Shown one piece after another: positions 1-9,332 of a DNA stretch of 64,000 nucleotides. Made by a program: the position numbers and the translations under genes. Under the pieces are notes generated by a model. The model made no database searches. It saw only the letters and a program-made list of their open reading frames with translations, and was not told the DNA's origin. Origin of the DNA: Limimaricola cinnabarinus LL-001 (GTDB taxonomy: Bacteria; Pseudomonadota; Alphaproteobacteria; Rhodobacterales; Rhodobacteraceae); the NCBI RefSeq assembly GCF_000466965.1, contig NZ_BATB01000003.1, positions 80,477 to 144,476 on the forward strand, written 5' to 3'. Numbering within the stretch: position 1 is the first letter of the stretch; every line of letters begins with the position of its first letter.

Positions 1-125
1 CCCATATTGGCGAAGGCGATGTCCTCTTCCAGCACCGGCGCGTGGCCGCACCACGCCGCCGTCTGCTGTCCGAGGATCAGCGTCGTGTCGCCCATGCGCA
101 GGCAGAAGGTGACGAGCGGGTCCAT
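1..125 (-). CDS. paaC: PaaC, phenylacetyl-CoA epoxidase structural subunit (N-terminal fragment)
   Basis: Only the first 41 codons lie in the window; the gene continues past the left edge. The start is fixed by a TGATG junction in which the paaB stop and the paaC ATG share one base. The visible N-terminus contains the block WCGHAPVLEEDIAFANMG, characteristic of PaaC, the ferritin-like partner that forms the PaaA-PaaC heterodimers of the ring 1,2-phenylacetyl-CoA epoxidase. It is third in a paaABC order on the minus strand. The catalytic function cannot be checked beyond this fragment. Confidence 0.85.
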   Translation of the reverse strand, partial: MDPLVTFCLRMGDTTLILGQQTAAWCGHAPVLEEDIAFANM

Positions 126-409
126 CACATCGCCCCCACCTCGTCGGGAATCTCGAAGAAACTCGGGTGGCGATAGACCTTTGATTTCGGCGCGGCAAAG
201 TTCTGCTCGGCCATGTCGGGATCGAAGGCGGTGATCTTGTTCGATTCCACCACCCAGATGCTCATACCCTCGTTGCGACGCGTATAGACGTCACGCGCGT
301 TCCTGAGCGCCATCTCGGCGTCGGGCGCGTGCAGCGAGCCGACATGCCGATGCGACAGCCCGTGCTGGCCGCGAATGAAGATCTCCCACAGGGGCCATTC
401 CTTGCTCAT
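125..409 (-). CDS. paaB: PaaB, phenylacetyl-CoA epoxidase subunit
   Basis: Small 94-residue subunit needed for assembly of the PaaABCE ring-epoxidising oxygenase of aerobic phenylacetate catabolism. The N-terminus [20 protein letters not shown] and the following [20 protein letters not shown] segment are the standard PaaB fold. The start is placed at the MSKEWP methionine because it overlaps the paaA stop by four bases (ATGA), giving translational coupling; longer in-frame starts would run deep into paaA. It is cytoplasmic and cotranscribed with paaA and paaC. Confidence 0.93.
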   Translation of the reverse strand: MSKEWPLWEIFIRGQHGLSHRHVGSLHAPDAEMALRNARDVYTRRNEGMSIWVVESNKITAFDPDMAEQNFAAPKSKVYRHPSFFEIPDEVGAM

Positions 410-1383
410 GCCGCCCCCTCCGCCACCATGTTCCGTCGTTTCTCGGCATGGGCAGTCAGCCCGTCGCGATACCACGCGCCGTCGTCCCAAGCCTTGTTGC
501 GCGCCGCCAGCCGGTCGCGGTTGCACGGGCCGTTGCCCCTGAGCACCTCGTGAAACTCGGACCAGTCCGGCTCTCCGAAATCATGGCCCCCCTTCTCCTC
601 GTTCCAAGCGAGGTCCGGGTCGGGCACAGTGAGGCCCAGCCACCCGGCCTGTGGCACGGTCTGGTCGACGAATTTCTGACGCAGTTCGTCATTGGTGTTC
701 TGCTTGATGCCCCACTTCGTCGACTGCTCGGAATGCACCGAGTCCTTGTCGGAGGGGCCGAACATCATCAGCGAAGGCCACCACCAGCGATCGAGCGCGT
801 CCTGCGCCATCGCCTTCTGGTCATCGGTGCCCTGGCACAGCTGGCGCATGATGTCGAAGCCCTGCCGCTGGTGGAAGCTCTCCTCCTTGCACACCCGGAT
901 CATCGCACGGGAATAGGGGCCGTAGGAGCAACGTTGCAGCGGCACCTGGTTCATGATCGCGGCGCCATCCACGAGCCAGCCGACGGCACCGATATCGGCC
1001 CAGGTCAGGGTCGGGTAGTTGAAGATCGAAGAGTACTTGGCCTTGCCCGACAAGAGCTGCGCCGTCATCTCGTCGCGGCTGATCCCGAGCGTCTCGGCGG
1101 CGCAGTAGAGGTAAAGGCCATGGCCCGCCTCGTCTTGCACCTTGGCCAGCAGGATCGCCTTGCGCTGTAGGCTTGGCGCGCGGGTGATCCAGTTGCCCTC
1201 GGGAAGCTGGCCCACGATCTCGGAATGGGCGTGCTGGCTGATCTGGCGGATCAGCGTCTTGCGATAACCCTCGGGCATCCAGTCATTCGCCTCGATCCGC
1301 ACGCCGCGATCGATCTTCTCCTGAAACTCCCGGTCCTTCTCCGAAGCTTCGGCGGCCCCGGTCTCGACGAGCTGTGCATACAT
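406..1383 (-). CDS. paaA: PaaA, phenylacetyl-CoA epoxidase catalytic subunit
   Basis: Catalytic di-iron subunit of the multicomponent oxygenase that converts phenylacetyl-CoA to the ring-1,2-epoxide. The 325-residue protein has the two ferritin-like metal-binding ExxH motifs, E85-A-G-H88 in [10 protein letters not shown] and E168-S-F-H171 in [12 protein letters not shown]. The length matches the family. The start MYAQLVETG has an AGGAG ribosome site about eight bases upstream; an upstream in-frame extension of 28 residues is rejected because it lacks one. First gene of paaABC, immediately downstream of the paaX repressor gene and an AT-rich intergenic region. Confidence 0.96.
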   Translation of the reverse strand: MYAQLVETGAAEASEKDREFQEKIDRGVRIEANDWMPEGYRKTLIRQISQHAHSEIVGQLPEGNWITRAPSLQRKAILLAKVQDEAGHGLYLYCAAETLGISRDEMTAQLLSGKAKYSSIFNYPTLTWADIGAVGWLVDGAAIMNQVPLQRCSYGPYSRAMIRVCKEESFHQRQGFDIMRQLCQGTDDQKAMAQDALDRWWWPSLMMFGPSDKDSVHSEQSTKWGIKQNTNDELRQKFVDQTVPQAGWLGLTVPDPDLAWNEEKGGHDFGEPDWSEFHEVLRGNGPCNRDRLAARNKAWDDGAWYRDGLTAHAEKRRNMVAEGAA

Positions 1384-1536
1384 GTCGGATCTCCTGCGGC
1401 GGCTAGGGTCCATTCCGCACATGAAGTGCGGGGCTGCTTGGAAGATGTGACATATTAAGGGGCACATTTCAAGATACGCTTTCTATAATACGTGATGCTT
1501 CACCGCAGGCCTGTCCTGTCGGGTTTGCGGAGCCCG
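1384..1536 (-). promoter_or_regulatory. paaA leader and promoter region, candidate PaaX control site
   Basis: 153-base gap between paaX and paaA. It is locally AT-rich at 1445-1495, unlike its surroundings. It holds a dyad (ATGTG at 1445-1449, CACAT at 1463-1467, 13-base spacer) and a repeated ATACG (1474-1478 and 1488-1492). PaaX is encoded directly upstream and is the expected ligand-responsive repressor. Which element it binds cannot be decided from sequence alone, and no -35/-10 pair is convincing. Confidence 0.35.
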
Positions 1537-2388
1537 TCAGTCGTAGGAGAGATCTGCGATGCGCCGGGCGATCCGCGTCGGATCGGCCCGCAGCGGTCCG
1601 TCGCGATCGATGAAATCGCGTGCCACGGCGGCATCGGCGCCGGAGGTGAGATGCAAATAGAGCCGCGCGAACAGCGCGCGCACCTCCGGCCCCTGCCAGT
1701 CGTCCGGCAGCAGGCCCAAGGGCAGGGCCGGGTCCGACAGCGCGATGTCGCGGTAGACATGAACCAGAAGAAGCCGCAGGCCCAGCGCCTCCTCGGGGCT
1801 GCAGGCAAGCCCTTCCAGAGGCGCGAAGCCTTCCATGAAATGCCGCATCCGTTCGGCCAGCGCATCGAGCGGCCATGCGGTGCGGGCCATCTCGCTGAGA
1901 TCGTCCCCGGTCGTCGCGCGAAAATGCGGCGCGCCCAAAGGGGGCAGGCCATCGCCCCGGTCGGGCAGGATCGCGAGGTAGGGTTCTGCCATGCCGAAGC
2001 GCAGCCGGGTGAGCCGCGTCACCAGCGCCTCGCGTCCCGGTCCCTGCGGCAGCGTCACGAGGTGCCAGCCCCTGAGCGGCTCGACGCGCGGGCGGCGATA
2101 GATCAGCCGCGCCGCGCGCTGAAATTCGTCTTCGGCTGCAGGTGTGAGGCGGTAGAAGCTGCGGCGTCCGTCCTTCACCCCCTCGATCCGCTTGGCTGCC
2201 ACCAGCCGCGAGACGGCGGTGCGGACCCTGCTTTCGTTCAGCCCCACGGCAGCGCAGGCGGTGATGATGTTGCCCATCCAGATCTCGCCGCCCCGCGGGG
2301 CCACCACGTCACCATAAAGCGTGACGATGAAGGCTCCGGCGCTGACCGGGTTGGCGGCGAGGGCTCGATCGAGAAGGTCAGGTGACAT
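1537..2388 (-). CDS. paaX: PaaX family transcriptional repressor of phenylacetate genes
   Basis: GntR-like winged-helix repressor that, in the family, releases paa promoters on binding phenylacetyl-CoA. The 283-residue protein shows the N-terminal PaaX segment (PVSAGAFIVTLYGDVVAPRG), the helix-turn-helix block around residues 45-80 (VGLNESRVRTAVSRLVAAKR) followed by the wing KDGRRSFYRLT, and the conserved core LRGWHLVTLP. The start at MSPDLLDRA is chosen because the family begins just before the ALAANPVSAGAF region; an 18-residue upstream extension is possible. Lies directly upstream of paaABC, same strand. Confidence 0.93.
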   Translation of the reverse strand: MSPDLLDRALAANPVSAGAFIVTLYGDVVAPRGGEIWMGNIITACAAVGLNESRVRTAVSRLVAAKRIEGVKDGRRSFYRLTPAAEDEFQRAARLIYRRPRVEPLRGWHLVTLPQGPGREALVTRLTRLRFGMAEPYLAILPDRGDGLPPLGAPHFRATTGDDLSEMARTAWPLDALAERMRHFMEGFAPLEGLACSPEEALGLRLLLVHVYRDIALSDPALPLGLLPDDWQGPEVRALFARLYLHLTSGADAAVARDFIDRDGPLRADPTRIARRIADLSYD

Positions 2389-2559
2389 GTCGGCTCCGGA
2401 TGATGCGCAAGGGGCGGTGTACTGCCCTCGCGTCAAAGGCACAATTCAAAGGCGAAACCCGCTCATGTCCGCAGCCGATCGGGGAGCAGCTCCGAAGCGA
2501 ACGGGACGTATCCTCCGACGGGCCCATGCGCCGATGGCGTGCCGGGGACTCGTCACCGG

Positions 2560-3024
2560 TCATCCACCACGCGGCATCACGATCCGCGAGGTCCCCCGAA
2601 AGCTGGCGATCAGGGTTCCGTCCTCTCGCCGCACCGCCACGTCGTAGAGCCCGGAGCGCCCGGCACGCGTCACCTCGGTCCCGGTGCCGACCAGCAGGTC
2701 GCCGAGCCGTCCCGGCGCGTGGTAGACGATGTCACACTGCACGCCCACGGCTTGGTAGTCATAGCTGTTGGCGGCGAAGGCAAAGACGCTGTCGGCGAAG
2801 GCGAAGGTCAGGCCGCCATGCAGCGTGCCATGGCCGTTCACCATGACCTCGCGCACCCGCATCGTCATGACGGCCCGGCCGGGGCCGACCTCCACAAGGG
2901 CCATTCCCATCGCCTTGCTGGCCGTGTCTTCGGCCCACATCTCGGCGGAGCGCCTTTCGGCCTGCGCCTGCGCGTCGGGCATCCGTGCCATTTCGCTACT
3001 CAAAGCAGATCTCCGGTGCGGCAT
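2560..3024 (-). CDS. paaI: PaaI-like hydroxyphenylacetyl-CoA thioesterase
   Basis: Hotdog-fold thioesterase of the phenylacetate pathway, which releases CoA from dead-end hydroxyphenylacetyl-CoA intermediates. The signature NGHGTLHGGLTFAFADS carries the catalytic region, including the aspartate of the FADS motif, and a YDVAVRREDG core follows. The start is uncertain: the ATG at 3024 has a GAGGG ribosome site six bases away, while family alignment would favour ATGs at 2991 or 2982, which lack good sites. Clustered with paaX and paaABC on the minus strand. A short upstream reading frame with a stronger ribosome site overlaps the 5' end. Confidence 0.88.
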   Translation of the reverse strand: MPHRRSALSSEMARMPDAQAQAERRSAEMWAEDTASKAMGMALVEVGPGRAVMTMRVREVMVNGHGTLHGGLTFAFADSVFAFAANSYDYQAVGVQCDIVYHAPGRLGDLLVGTGTEVTRAGRSGLYDVAVRREDGTLIASFRGTSRIVMPRGG

Positions 3025-3092
3025 GATTTGCCCTCATCCGGTGCAGGGCCCGCGCCCGAGATCCAACATACTGGGGCGGAATGTTCGCTCAT
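3000..3092 (-). CDS. Possible 30-residue leader ORF upstream of paaI
   Basis: The ATG at 3092 is preceded by an excellent ribosome site (GGGAGGTG, spacing about three to six bases) and reads 30 codons (MSEHSAPVCWISG...) to a TGA at 3000-3002, eight bases before the alternative paaI ATG at 2991. No family is recognised. It could be a real leader peptide coupling into paaI, or the true N-terminus of PaaI separated by one of the single-base deletions seen elsewhere in this window, since the frame relation fits a missing base. Low confidence. Confidence 0.25.
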   Translation of the reverse strand: MSEHSAPVCWISGAGPAPDEGKSCRTGDLL

Positions 3093-3178
3093 GACACCTC
3101 CCTGAAATTTCGAATGACCGATATAAGGGCCACGCATTCTGTGGCTTTGTTAAAGATTTGTGCAATATTAAAGGCGCT

Positions 3179-3210
3179 GGGGTGGCGCGTGGCATCCGGT
3201 TGCCCACCCC
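3179..3210 (-). terminator. Weak hairpin after dppF
   Basis: Seven-base arms GGGGTGG (3179-3185) and CCACCCC (3204-3210) with an 18-base loop lie just downstream of dppF on the minus strand. There is no clear T run, so termination is uncertain. Confidence 0.3.
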
Positions 3211-3276
3211 GAGAGGGCACTGCAATGTCTGCCTCAATCGCGACGCTGGGACAGTTCGGTCTCTCTTTCGCACGCC

Positions 3277-4298
3277 TCAGCCTGCCGGTGCCTCGGCCGA
3301 TGGTTTGCCGTCCCCTTCGGGAAAGAAGCAGGCCGATTTCTGCGTCGCCCCGTCGAGCAGGGGACGCGCGGCGCGGCACTTGTCCTGCGCCTTCCAGCAG
3401 CGCGGCGCGAAGGCGCAGCCCGGTGGCACCGCCAGCGGCGACGGCAATTCGCCCTGAAGCTTGATGCGTTCCTTGCTGGCCTCGGGATCGGCGCGCGGCG
3501 TCGCCGACAAGAGCGCCTTGGTGTAGGGGTGCTGCGGGTTGTCGAAGATCATGTCCTTCGGGCCCGTCTCCACCGCCCGGCCCAGATACATCACCGTCAC
3601 GTCGTCGGCGACATGACGCACCACCGACAGGTCGTGGCTGATGAAGAGATAGGCCAGCTGCATCCGCTCCTGCAGGTCGATCAGCAGGTTCAGCACCGAG
3701 GACTGGATCGACACGTCGAGCGCCGAGACCGGCTCGTCGAGCACCAGCACCTCGGGCTCGAGCATCACGCCCGGCCGATGGCGATGCGCTGGCGCTGTCC
3801 GCCCGAGAACATGTGCGGGTAGCGGTCGAAATGCTCGGGGCGCAGGCCCACGAGGCGCAGCATCTCGCGTGCCTTGGCCTCGCGCTCGGATTTCGGCATC
3901 GAGGCGCGGTTGATGAGCAGCGGCTCCATCAGGATCTGCCCGATCCGCTGGCGCGGGTTGAGCGAGCCGTAGGGGTCCTGGAATACGATCTGCACCTTGG
4001 ACCGCAGGCCTTTCCAAGCGTCCGGCGTGGCGTCGGTGCCCGAGATCGACAGCTCGCCGCGCGTCGGCTCCTCGATCAGGGTCACGACGCGGGCCAGCGT
4101 GGACTTGCCGCAACCGGATTCGCCCACCACGGCCAAGGTACGGCCGGGGCTCAATTCGAAGTCGAGATCCGACAGCGCGCGCACGGTCTTCGGCTTGCTG
4201 AACAGCCCGCCGCCCACCTCGTAGTGGCGAGTCAGCCCGCGCGCGGTGACGACGGGGCCGGTCTTGGTGGTCGGGGCGTCGGTGGTCACGGCACTCAC
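3277..4298 (-). CDS. dppF: Peptide ABC transporter ATPase DppF-like (frameshifted)
   Basis: Second ATPase of a dipeptide/oligopeptide importer. It starts at a GTG (4298) that overlaps the dppD stop by four bases. Walker [10 protein letters not shown] is at residues 59-67, the Q-loop region at [11 protein letters not shown], and the ABC signature FSGGQRQRI near 164-172. The frame breaks right after IAIGRA, near 3767: one base is missing where the family has ALMLEPEVL. The remaining frame carries Walker B (VLVLDEP), the H-loop (SHD) and the C-terminal oligopeptide-type domain with CAFAPRC. Restoring one base gives about 340 residues, a normal length, so a sequencing deletion is the likely cause. 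Confidence 0.88.
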
Positions 4299-5272
4299 GA
4301 GGCAAGCCTTTCGTCGGTGTTGAGCGGGTAGTGGCAGCGCGCGAGGCCGAGATCCGGCCCGCGCGGTGCGGGGGGCACCTTGCGGCAATGGTCGTCCGCA
4401 TAGGGACAGCGCGGCGAGAAAAGGCAGCCCTGCGGCCGGTCGAACTGCCCCGGCACCACACCGGGGATGGTGGGGAGCCGCTTGTCGGTCGCGCGCTCGG
4501 GGAGGGCGGCCAGAAGCGCCGAGGTGTAGGGGTGATGCGGCGACCGGAACAGCGGGCGCACCGGTTGCTCCTCGACCTTTTGGCCCGCGTAATGCACCGA
4601 GACGCGCTGCGCCGTTTCCGCAACCACGCCCATGTCGTGAGTGATCAGCACCAGTCCCATGCCGGTTTCGTCACGCAGCCGTACCAGCAGATCAAGGATC
4701 TGGGCCTGGATCGTCACGTCGAGCGCGGTGGTCGGTTCGTCGGCGATCAGCAGCTTGGGGCTGCACGAGATCGCCATGGCGATCATCACCCGCTGGTTCA
4801 TGCCGCCCGACATCTGGTGCGGAAAGGCTTTCAACCGCTGTTCGGGGTCGGGAATGCCGACCAGTTCGAACAGCTCCAGCGCCCGCGCCTGTGCGGCGCG
4901 ACGGTCCATCCCGAGATGGATCCGCAGCGCCTCGCGGATCTGGAAGCCCACGGTGAAGCAGGGGTTGAGCGAGGACATTGGCTCTTGGAAGATCATCGCC
5001 AGATCCTTGCCGACAATCTTGCGGCGGGCGCGGGCCGACATCTTCGACAAGTCGTGCCCGTCGAAGACCATCTCGTCGGCCGTCACCTTGGCGGTCCAGG
5101 GCAGCAGCCCCATCAGCGCCAGCATCGACACCGACTTGCCCGATCCGCTTTCGCCGACGATGGCAAGAACGTCGCCCTTGTCCACGTCGAGATCGACCTG
5201 GTCGACGGCGCGGAACCGACCGCCGGTGGTCGCGAACTCGACCGAGAGGTTGCGCAGTCTCAGAAGGCTCAT
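4295..5272 (-). CDS. dppD: Peptide ABC transporter ATPase DppD-like
   Basis: First ATPase of the importer, 325 residues and intact. Walker A GESGSGKS at residues 40-47, Q-loop in [11 protein letters not shown], signature MSGGMNQRV, Walker B LLIADEP, H-loop THD. The C-terminal peptide-transporter domain has the cysteines [14 protein letters not shown] that mark this subfamily. It follows dppC with a four-base gap and overlaps dppF, so the two ATPases are translationally coupled and probably pair as a heterodimer on the inner face of the membrane. Confidence 0.95.
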   Translation of the reverse strand: MSLLRLRNLSVEFATTGGRFRAVDQVDLDVDKGDVLAIVGESGSGKSVSMLALMGLLPWTAKVTADEMVFDGHDLSKMSARARRKIVGKDLAMIFQEPMSSLNPCFTVGFQIREALRIHLGMDRRAAQARALELFELVGIPDPEQRLKAFPHQMSGGMNQRVMIAMAISCSPKLLIADEPTTALDVTIQAQILDLLVRLRDETGMGLVLITHDMGVVAETAQRVSVHYAGQKVEEQPVRPLFRSPHHPYTSALLAALPERATDKRLPTIPGVVPGQFDRPQGCLFSPRCPYADDHCRKVPPAPRGPDLGLARCHYPLNTDERLAS

Positions 5273-5276
5273 GAGA

Positions 5277-6185
5277 TCAGCTCCGCTTCAGTTTCGGGTC
5301 GAGCGCGTCGCGCAGACCGTCGCCCATCAGGTTGATGGCGAGCACGGTGATCAGGATCGCGAGGCCGGGGAGGGTAACCACCCACCACGCACGCAGGATG
5401 AACTCGCGCGCTTCGGCCAGCATGGTGCCCCATTCCGGGGTCGGCGGCTGCGCGCCCATGCCGAGAAAGCCCAAGGCAGCGGCGTCGAGGATCGCGGTCG
5501 AGAAGCTGAGTGCGGCCTGCACGATGATCGGCGCGAGGCAGTTGGGCAGCACCGTGACGAACATCAGCCGCCACAGCCCGGCGCCCGCGACTCGGGCCGA
5601 AGTGACGTAATCCTTGCCCAGCTCGCCGATGACGCTGGCGCGGGTGAGGCGCACGTAATGCGGCTGCAGCACGATCGCGATGGCGATCATCGCATTGGTG
5701 AGCGACGGCCCAAGGATCGCCACCAGAACCAGCGCCAGCAAAAGCGACGGGAAGGCGAGGATGATGTCCATCAGCCGCATGATCAGCGCGTCGAGCCATT
5801 TCGGCGAGAAACCCGCCAGAAGACCCAAAAGGATGCCGCCCGACGCCGCGACGACGACCACGACGATGCCGACGAAGAACGAATACCGCGCGCCGTTCAA
5901 GAGCCGTGAGAGCATGTCGCGACCTAGCGGATCGGTGCCCAGCGGGAAGCTCCAGTTGCCGCCCTCCTGCCAGACCGGCGGGATCAGCGCGAATTCGCGG
6001 AACTGCTGGGTGGGGTCGTGCGGTGCGATCCACGGCGCGGTGGCGGCGACGATCACGAAGGCGACGAAAATCCAGAAACCGAACACGGCACCGCGGTTTT
6101 CGCGAAAATAGAACCAGAACTCGCGCAGGCGACCGGGGCGCTGCTCGACCTGGGTTTCCACCTCTTTGGAGAGTGCGTGGTCCAT
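5277..6185 (-). CDS. dppC: Peptide ABC transporter permease DppC-like
   Basis: Inner-membrane permease of 302 residues. A long first membrane segment ([20 protein letters not shown]) is followed by the family hallmark [19 protein letters not shown] and five more hydrophobic spans. The EAA loop, which docks the ATPases, is near [14 protein letters not shown]. The start MDHALSKE shares its first base with the dppB stop (TGATG); an upstream extension of 53 residues inside dppB is rejected. Confidence 0.95.
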   Translation of the reverse strand: MDHALSKEVETQVEQRPGRLREFWFYFRENRGAVFGFWIFVAFVIVAATAPWIAPHDPTQQFREFALIPPVWQEGGNWSFPLGTDPLGRDMLSRLLNGARYSFFVGIVVVVVAASGGILLGLLAGFSPKWLDALIMRLMDIILAFPSLLLALVLVAILGPSLTNAMIAIAIVLQPHYVRLTRASVIGELGKDYVTSARVAGAGLWRLMFVTVLPNCLAPIIVQAALSFSTAILDAAALGFLGMGAQPPTPEWGTMLAEAREFILRAWWVVTLPGLAILITVLAINLMGDGLRDALDPKLKRS

Positions 6186-7192
6186 CAGCGCTTCCTGATC
6201 TTGGGGTTGATGAGGCCGTAGAGCAGGTCGACGGTCAGGTTCACCACCATCACCATCACGGCGATGAGCAGCAGCCCGCCCTGCACGACCGGGTAGTCGC
6301 GGCGGAAGATCGAATCGACCATCCACTTGCCGATGCCCGGCCATGAAAAGATCGTCTCGGTGAGGATCGCGCCCGCGAGCAGCGTGCCGACCGAAAGGCC
6401 GATCACGGTGATGACGGGAATGAGCGCGTTGCGGAGCGCGTGGATGCCGTTGATCCGGCCCGGCGGCAGGCCCTTGGCACGCGCCGTGCGGATGTAGTCT
6501 TCACCAAGGACTTCCAGCATCGCCGAACGGGTCTGTCGCGCGATCACCGCGAGCGGGATGGTCCCGAGAACGATGGTCGGCAGGATCAGGTGCCGCACGG
6601 CGGAGGTGAAGGCGCCGCTCTGGCCCGACAGCAGGCTGTCGATCAGCATGAAGCCGGTGGTGTCGGGAAAGTAGTAAAGCAGGTCGATCCGACCCGAGAC
6701 CGGGGTCCAGCCGAGATTGCCCGAAAACACGATGATCAGCAAAAGCGCCCACCAGAAGATCGGCATCGAGTAGCCGATAAGGGCGGTGGACATCAGCGCA
6801 CGGTCATAGAACTTGCCACGGTTCATCGCGGCGATGACACCCGCCGGAAGGCCAAGGGCCACCGCGAAGATCATCGCACAGATCGACAGCTCCAGCGTTG
6901 CCGGGAACAGGGCGAAAAACTCGTCCCACACGGGCCGCTTGGTGACATAGCTGGTGCCGAGGTCGCCTTGCAGAACGCCGGTCAGATATTCCCAGTACTG
7001 TACGAGGACGGGGCGGTCGAAGCCGAACTGGATCACCAGCTCGTCATAACGCTCCTGCGACATGCCGCGTTCGCCCGCCATGACGATGATCGGATCGCCC
7101 GGCAGCACGCGGATGAAGGCGAACGAGATGAGGGTCACGCCGATGAAGGTCGGCAGGAAGGTCGCGAAGCGCGACAGCACGTAGCGCAGCAT
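6185..7192 (-). CDS. dppB: Peptide ABC transporter permease DppB-like
   Basis: First permease of the importer, 335 residues with six predicted spans. The N-terminus FLPTFIGVTLISFAFIRVLPGDP is typical of DppB/OppB, and the EAA loop ATPase-docking site is GEDYIRTARAKGLPPGR. It sits 335 bases downstream of dppA, separated by a region with a strong hairpin, and is coupled to dppC. The substrate is inferred from family only: di- or oligopeptides. Confidence 0.95.
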   Translation of the reverse strand: MLRYVLSRFATFLPTFIGVTLISFAFIRVLPGDPIIVMAGERGMSQERYDELVIQFGFDRPVLVQYWEYLTGVLQGDLGTSYVTKRPVWDEFFALFPATLELSICAMIFAVALGLPAGVIAAMNRGKFYDRALMSTALIGYSMPIFWWALLLIIVFSGNLGWTPVSGRIDLLYYFPDTTGFMLIDSLLSGQSGAFTSAVRHLILPTIVLGTIPLAVIARQTRSAMLEVLGEDYIRTARAKGLPPGRINGIHALRNALIPVITVIGLSVGTLLAGAILTETIFSWPGIGKWMVDSIFRRDYPVVQGGLLLIAVMVMVVNLTVDLLYGLINPKIRKR

Positions 7193-7527
7193 CTAGCGGC
7201 CCGCCTTGCAGTGGCCCCGGCGCGCGGACGCGACGGGGCTGATGAATGAGAGGATGACCATGCCGGTTCGGGTCTCCTGTTGCTGGTGCATCTGGGCGTC
7301 GGTCAGGGCGATCGAGGTCGAGGAAGGGAGGCATTCCAGCGCGGGAACGCCCCCGCAGTGGGCCAAATAGCACAAGGATCACGAAGCTGTCGAGTTATCG
7401 TGATCCTTGACGCGGGGTCCGGTCCAGCCTGCGCCCCGGCCCCCGGCAGGGTCAAGCGACAGGCCCCAAAGACGCGTAGGGCCCGGAGCCATGACAGCCC
7501 CGGACCCCGGAGTTCAGCGCACGCGGA
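7193..7527. other. dppA-dppB intergenic region without a convincing gene
   Basis: 335 bases between the binding-protein gene and the first permease gene. A 60-codon minus-strand reading frame ends one base before dppB, but it has no recognisable ribosome site, low-complexity content and no family, so it is not called. The main structure is the perfect inverted repeat at 7373-7409. Confidence 0.6.
7373..7409 (-). other. 11-bp perfect hairpin between dppA and dppB
   Basis: Arms CAAGGATCACG (7373-7383) and CGTGATCCTTG (7399-7409) enclose a 15-base loop. There is no downstream T run, so it is not a classic terminator. Its position between a binding-protein gene and its permease genes suggests an mRNA-stabilising or attenuating structure that raises DppA over DppBCDF. 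Confidence 0.6.
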
Positions 7528-9110
7528 TTACTCCGCGATGCTCACATCGTGGAAGATGTGGCCGCCCAGCGGGTGCACCACGTAGCCTTCGACCTCTTCG
7601 CGCATCGGCATCGACACGACCGAATGGGCGATGGTGGCCCAAGGCGCCTGCTCTTTGAACACGACCTGCGCCTGCTCGTAGAGCGCCGCGCGCTCTTCTT
7701 GCGTGGTCTTGGTCTTGGCGTCCTGGATCAGCGCCTCGAACTCCTCGTTGCACCACTGGGCACGGTTCGAGCCGCCGACGCCGTCACAGCCGAGCAGCAC
7801 GGCGAGGAAGTTGTCCGGATCGCCGTTGTCGCCGGTCCAGCCGAGCAGCACCGCGCCGTCGCGATCGACCTCCTTGGAGCGCTCGAGATACTCGCCCCAC
7901 TCGTAGGAGACGATTTCGACATCGACGCCGATCTCGGACATGTCCTCTTGGATCAATTCGGCCATGCGCCGCGCGTTCGGGTTGTAGGGGCGCTGCACCG
8001 GCATCGCCAGATCTTCATCGACAGGTCGGTGACGCCGGCCTCTTCGAGCATTGCCTTGGCGGCTTCGGGATCATGCTGATCGTCTTCGACCGCGTCGTTG
8101 TAGGACCACATGATCGGTGGGATCGGGTTCTTGGCGACCGAGCCCGAGCCTTGGAACACCACGTCAAGGATCGCCTGCTTGTCGATCGCCATGTTGAGGG
8201 CGCGGCGCACCTCGGGCTGGTCGAACGGTGCCTGCTGGGTGTTGTAGGCAAGGTAGCCGACATTGAGGCCCTCTTGCTCCATCACCTCGATGCCCTCGGC
8301 CTCCTTCATCGCGGCGATGTCGGCGGGGTTGGGATAGGGCATGACGTGGCACTCGCCCGCCTGCAGCTTCTGGTAGCGCACGCTCGCGTCGGGCGTGATC
8401 GCGAAGATCAGGTTCTCGACCTTGGCAGGCTCGCCCCAATAGTCGTCGAAGCGCGCGAAGCGGATCACCGCGTCCTTTTGGTAGGCGACGAAGCTGAACG
8501 GTCCGGTGCCGATCGGCTGCTGGTTCAGCATTTCGGGGTTATCCTTGACGCTCTCGGCGTATTCGGCCGAAAGGATCGAGGCGAAATCCATCGCCATGTT
8601 GGCAATGAAGGGCGCCTCGGGACGGGTCAGCGTGAACTTGACGGTGTAGTCGTCGATCTTCTCGATGCTCTCGACGAGATCGGGCATCGACATGCCCTGA
8701 TAGTACTCCCAAGTGCCGCCGGAGGCCTTGTTGAAGGGGTGGTTCTCGTCACCCTGACGCTCGAACGAGAAGATCACGTCATCGGCGTTGAAGTCGCGGG
8801 TCGGCGTGAACTGGTCGTTGGAGTGGAATTTCACGCCCTGACGCAGGTTGAAGGTGATCTCGGTGCCGTCCTCGGACACGTCCCAGCTCTCGGCGAGGCC
8901 GGGGACCACTTCGGTGGTGCCGGTCTTGAACTCGGTGAGGTGGTTGTAGACCGTGTGCGACGAGGCGTCGAAGGTGGTGCCGGAGGTATAAAGCGCGGGG
9001 TCGAAGCCCTCGGGGCTGCCTTCCGAGCAATAGACGAGGTTCTGCGCTTGCGCGGCGCCCGCGAGGGCAAGGGTGGCCGCGCCTGCGGCGAGCCATGTCT
9101 TTATCTTCAT
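7528..9110 (-). CDS. dppA: Peptide ABC transporter substrate-binding protein DppA-like (frameshifted)
   Basis: Periplasmic SBP_bac_5 family binding protein. A clean signal peptide ends AGAAQA|Q at residue 22. The body shows family blocks EGFDPALYTSGTTFD, LAESWDVSEDGTEITFNLR and NVGYLAYNTQQAPFD. After MKIW (residue about 368, near 8007) one base is missing in a GGG run; the next frame continues MPVQRPYNPNARRMAELIQ through SVVSMPMREEVEGY to the stop. Repair gives 527 residues, normal for DppA. The ribosome site GGGAGAAC precedes the ATG. First gene of the dpp operon. Confidence 0.9.
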
Positions 9111-9332
9111 GTCGTTCTCCCTGACTGCCCGGCCATTCCGGCACGCGAGGTGACGGCAGGCCGATGCGTTGTGACGGCAGGTTGTCCCAGCGGGCCACGT
9201 CAGGCAAGACCCTGCGTCCCTCTGACCCGGCGGAAACGCGACGGATCGTCCTCATTGCCCGCCATGTCCGGGCTGTCTTGCGGCTGCGGGGCCGCGCGGG
9301 CATGGTCGCGCCAGTTTTCCCGGACCGGACTC

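Noticed and set aside
406..1467. 28-residue N-terminal extension of PaaA
   Set aside because: The downstream ATG has the ribosome site and the family start; the extension is not conserved in character.
7193..7375. 60-codon minus-strand frame just before dppB
   Set aside because: No ribosome site, no family, and it would have to cross the long hairpin.
8073..9332. Long plus-strand frame antisense to dppA, continuous with the membrane protein gene
   Set aside because: dppA is clearly coding on the minus strand. The true membrane protein begins near 9333, and the upstream part has no family character.
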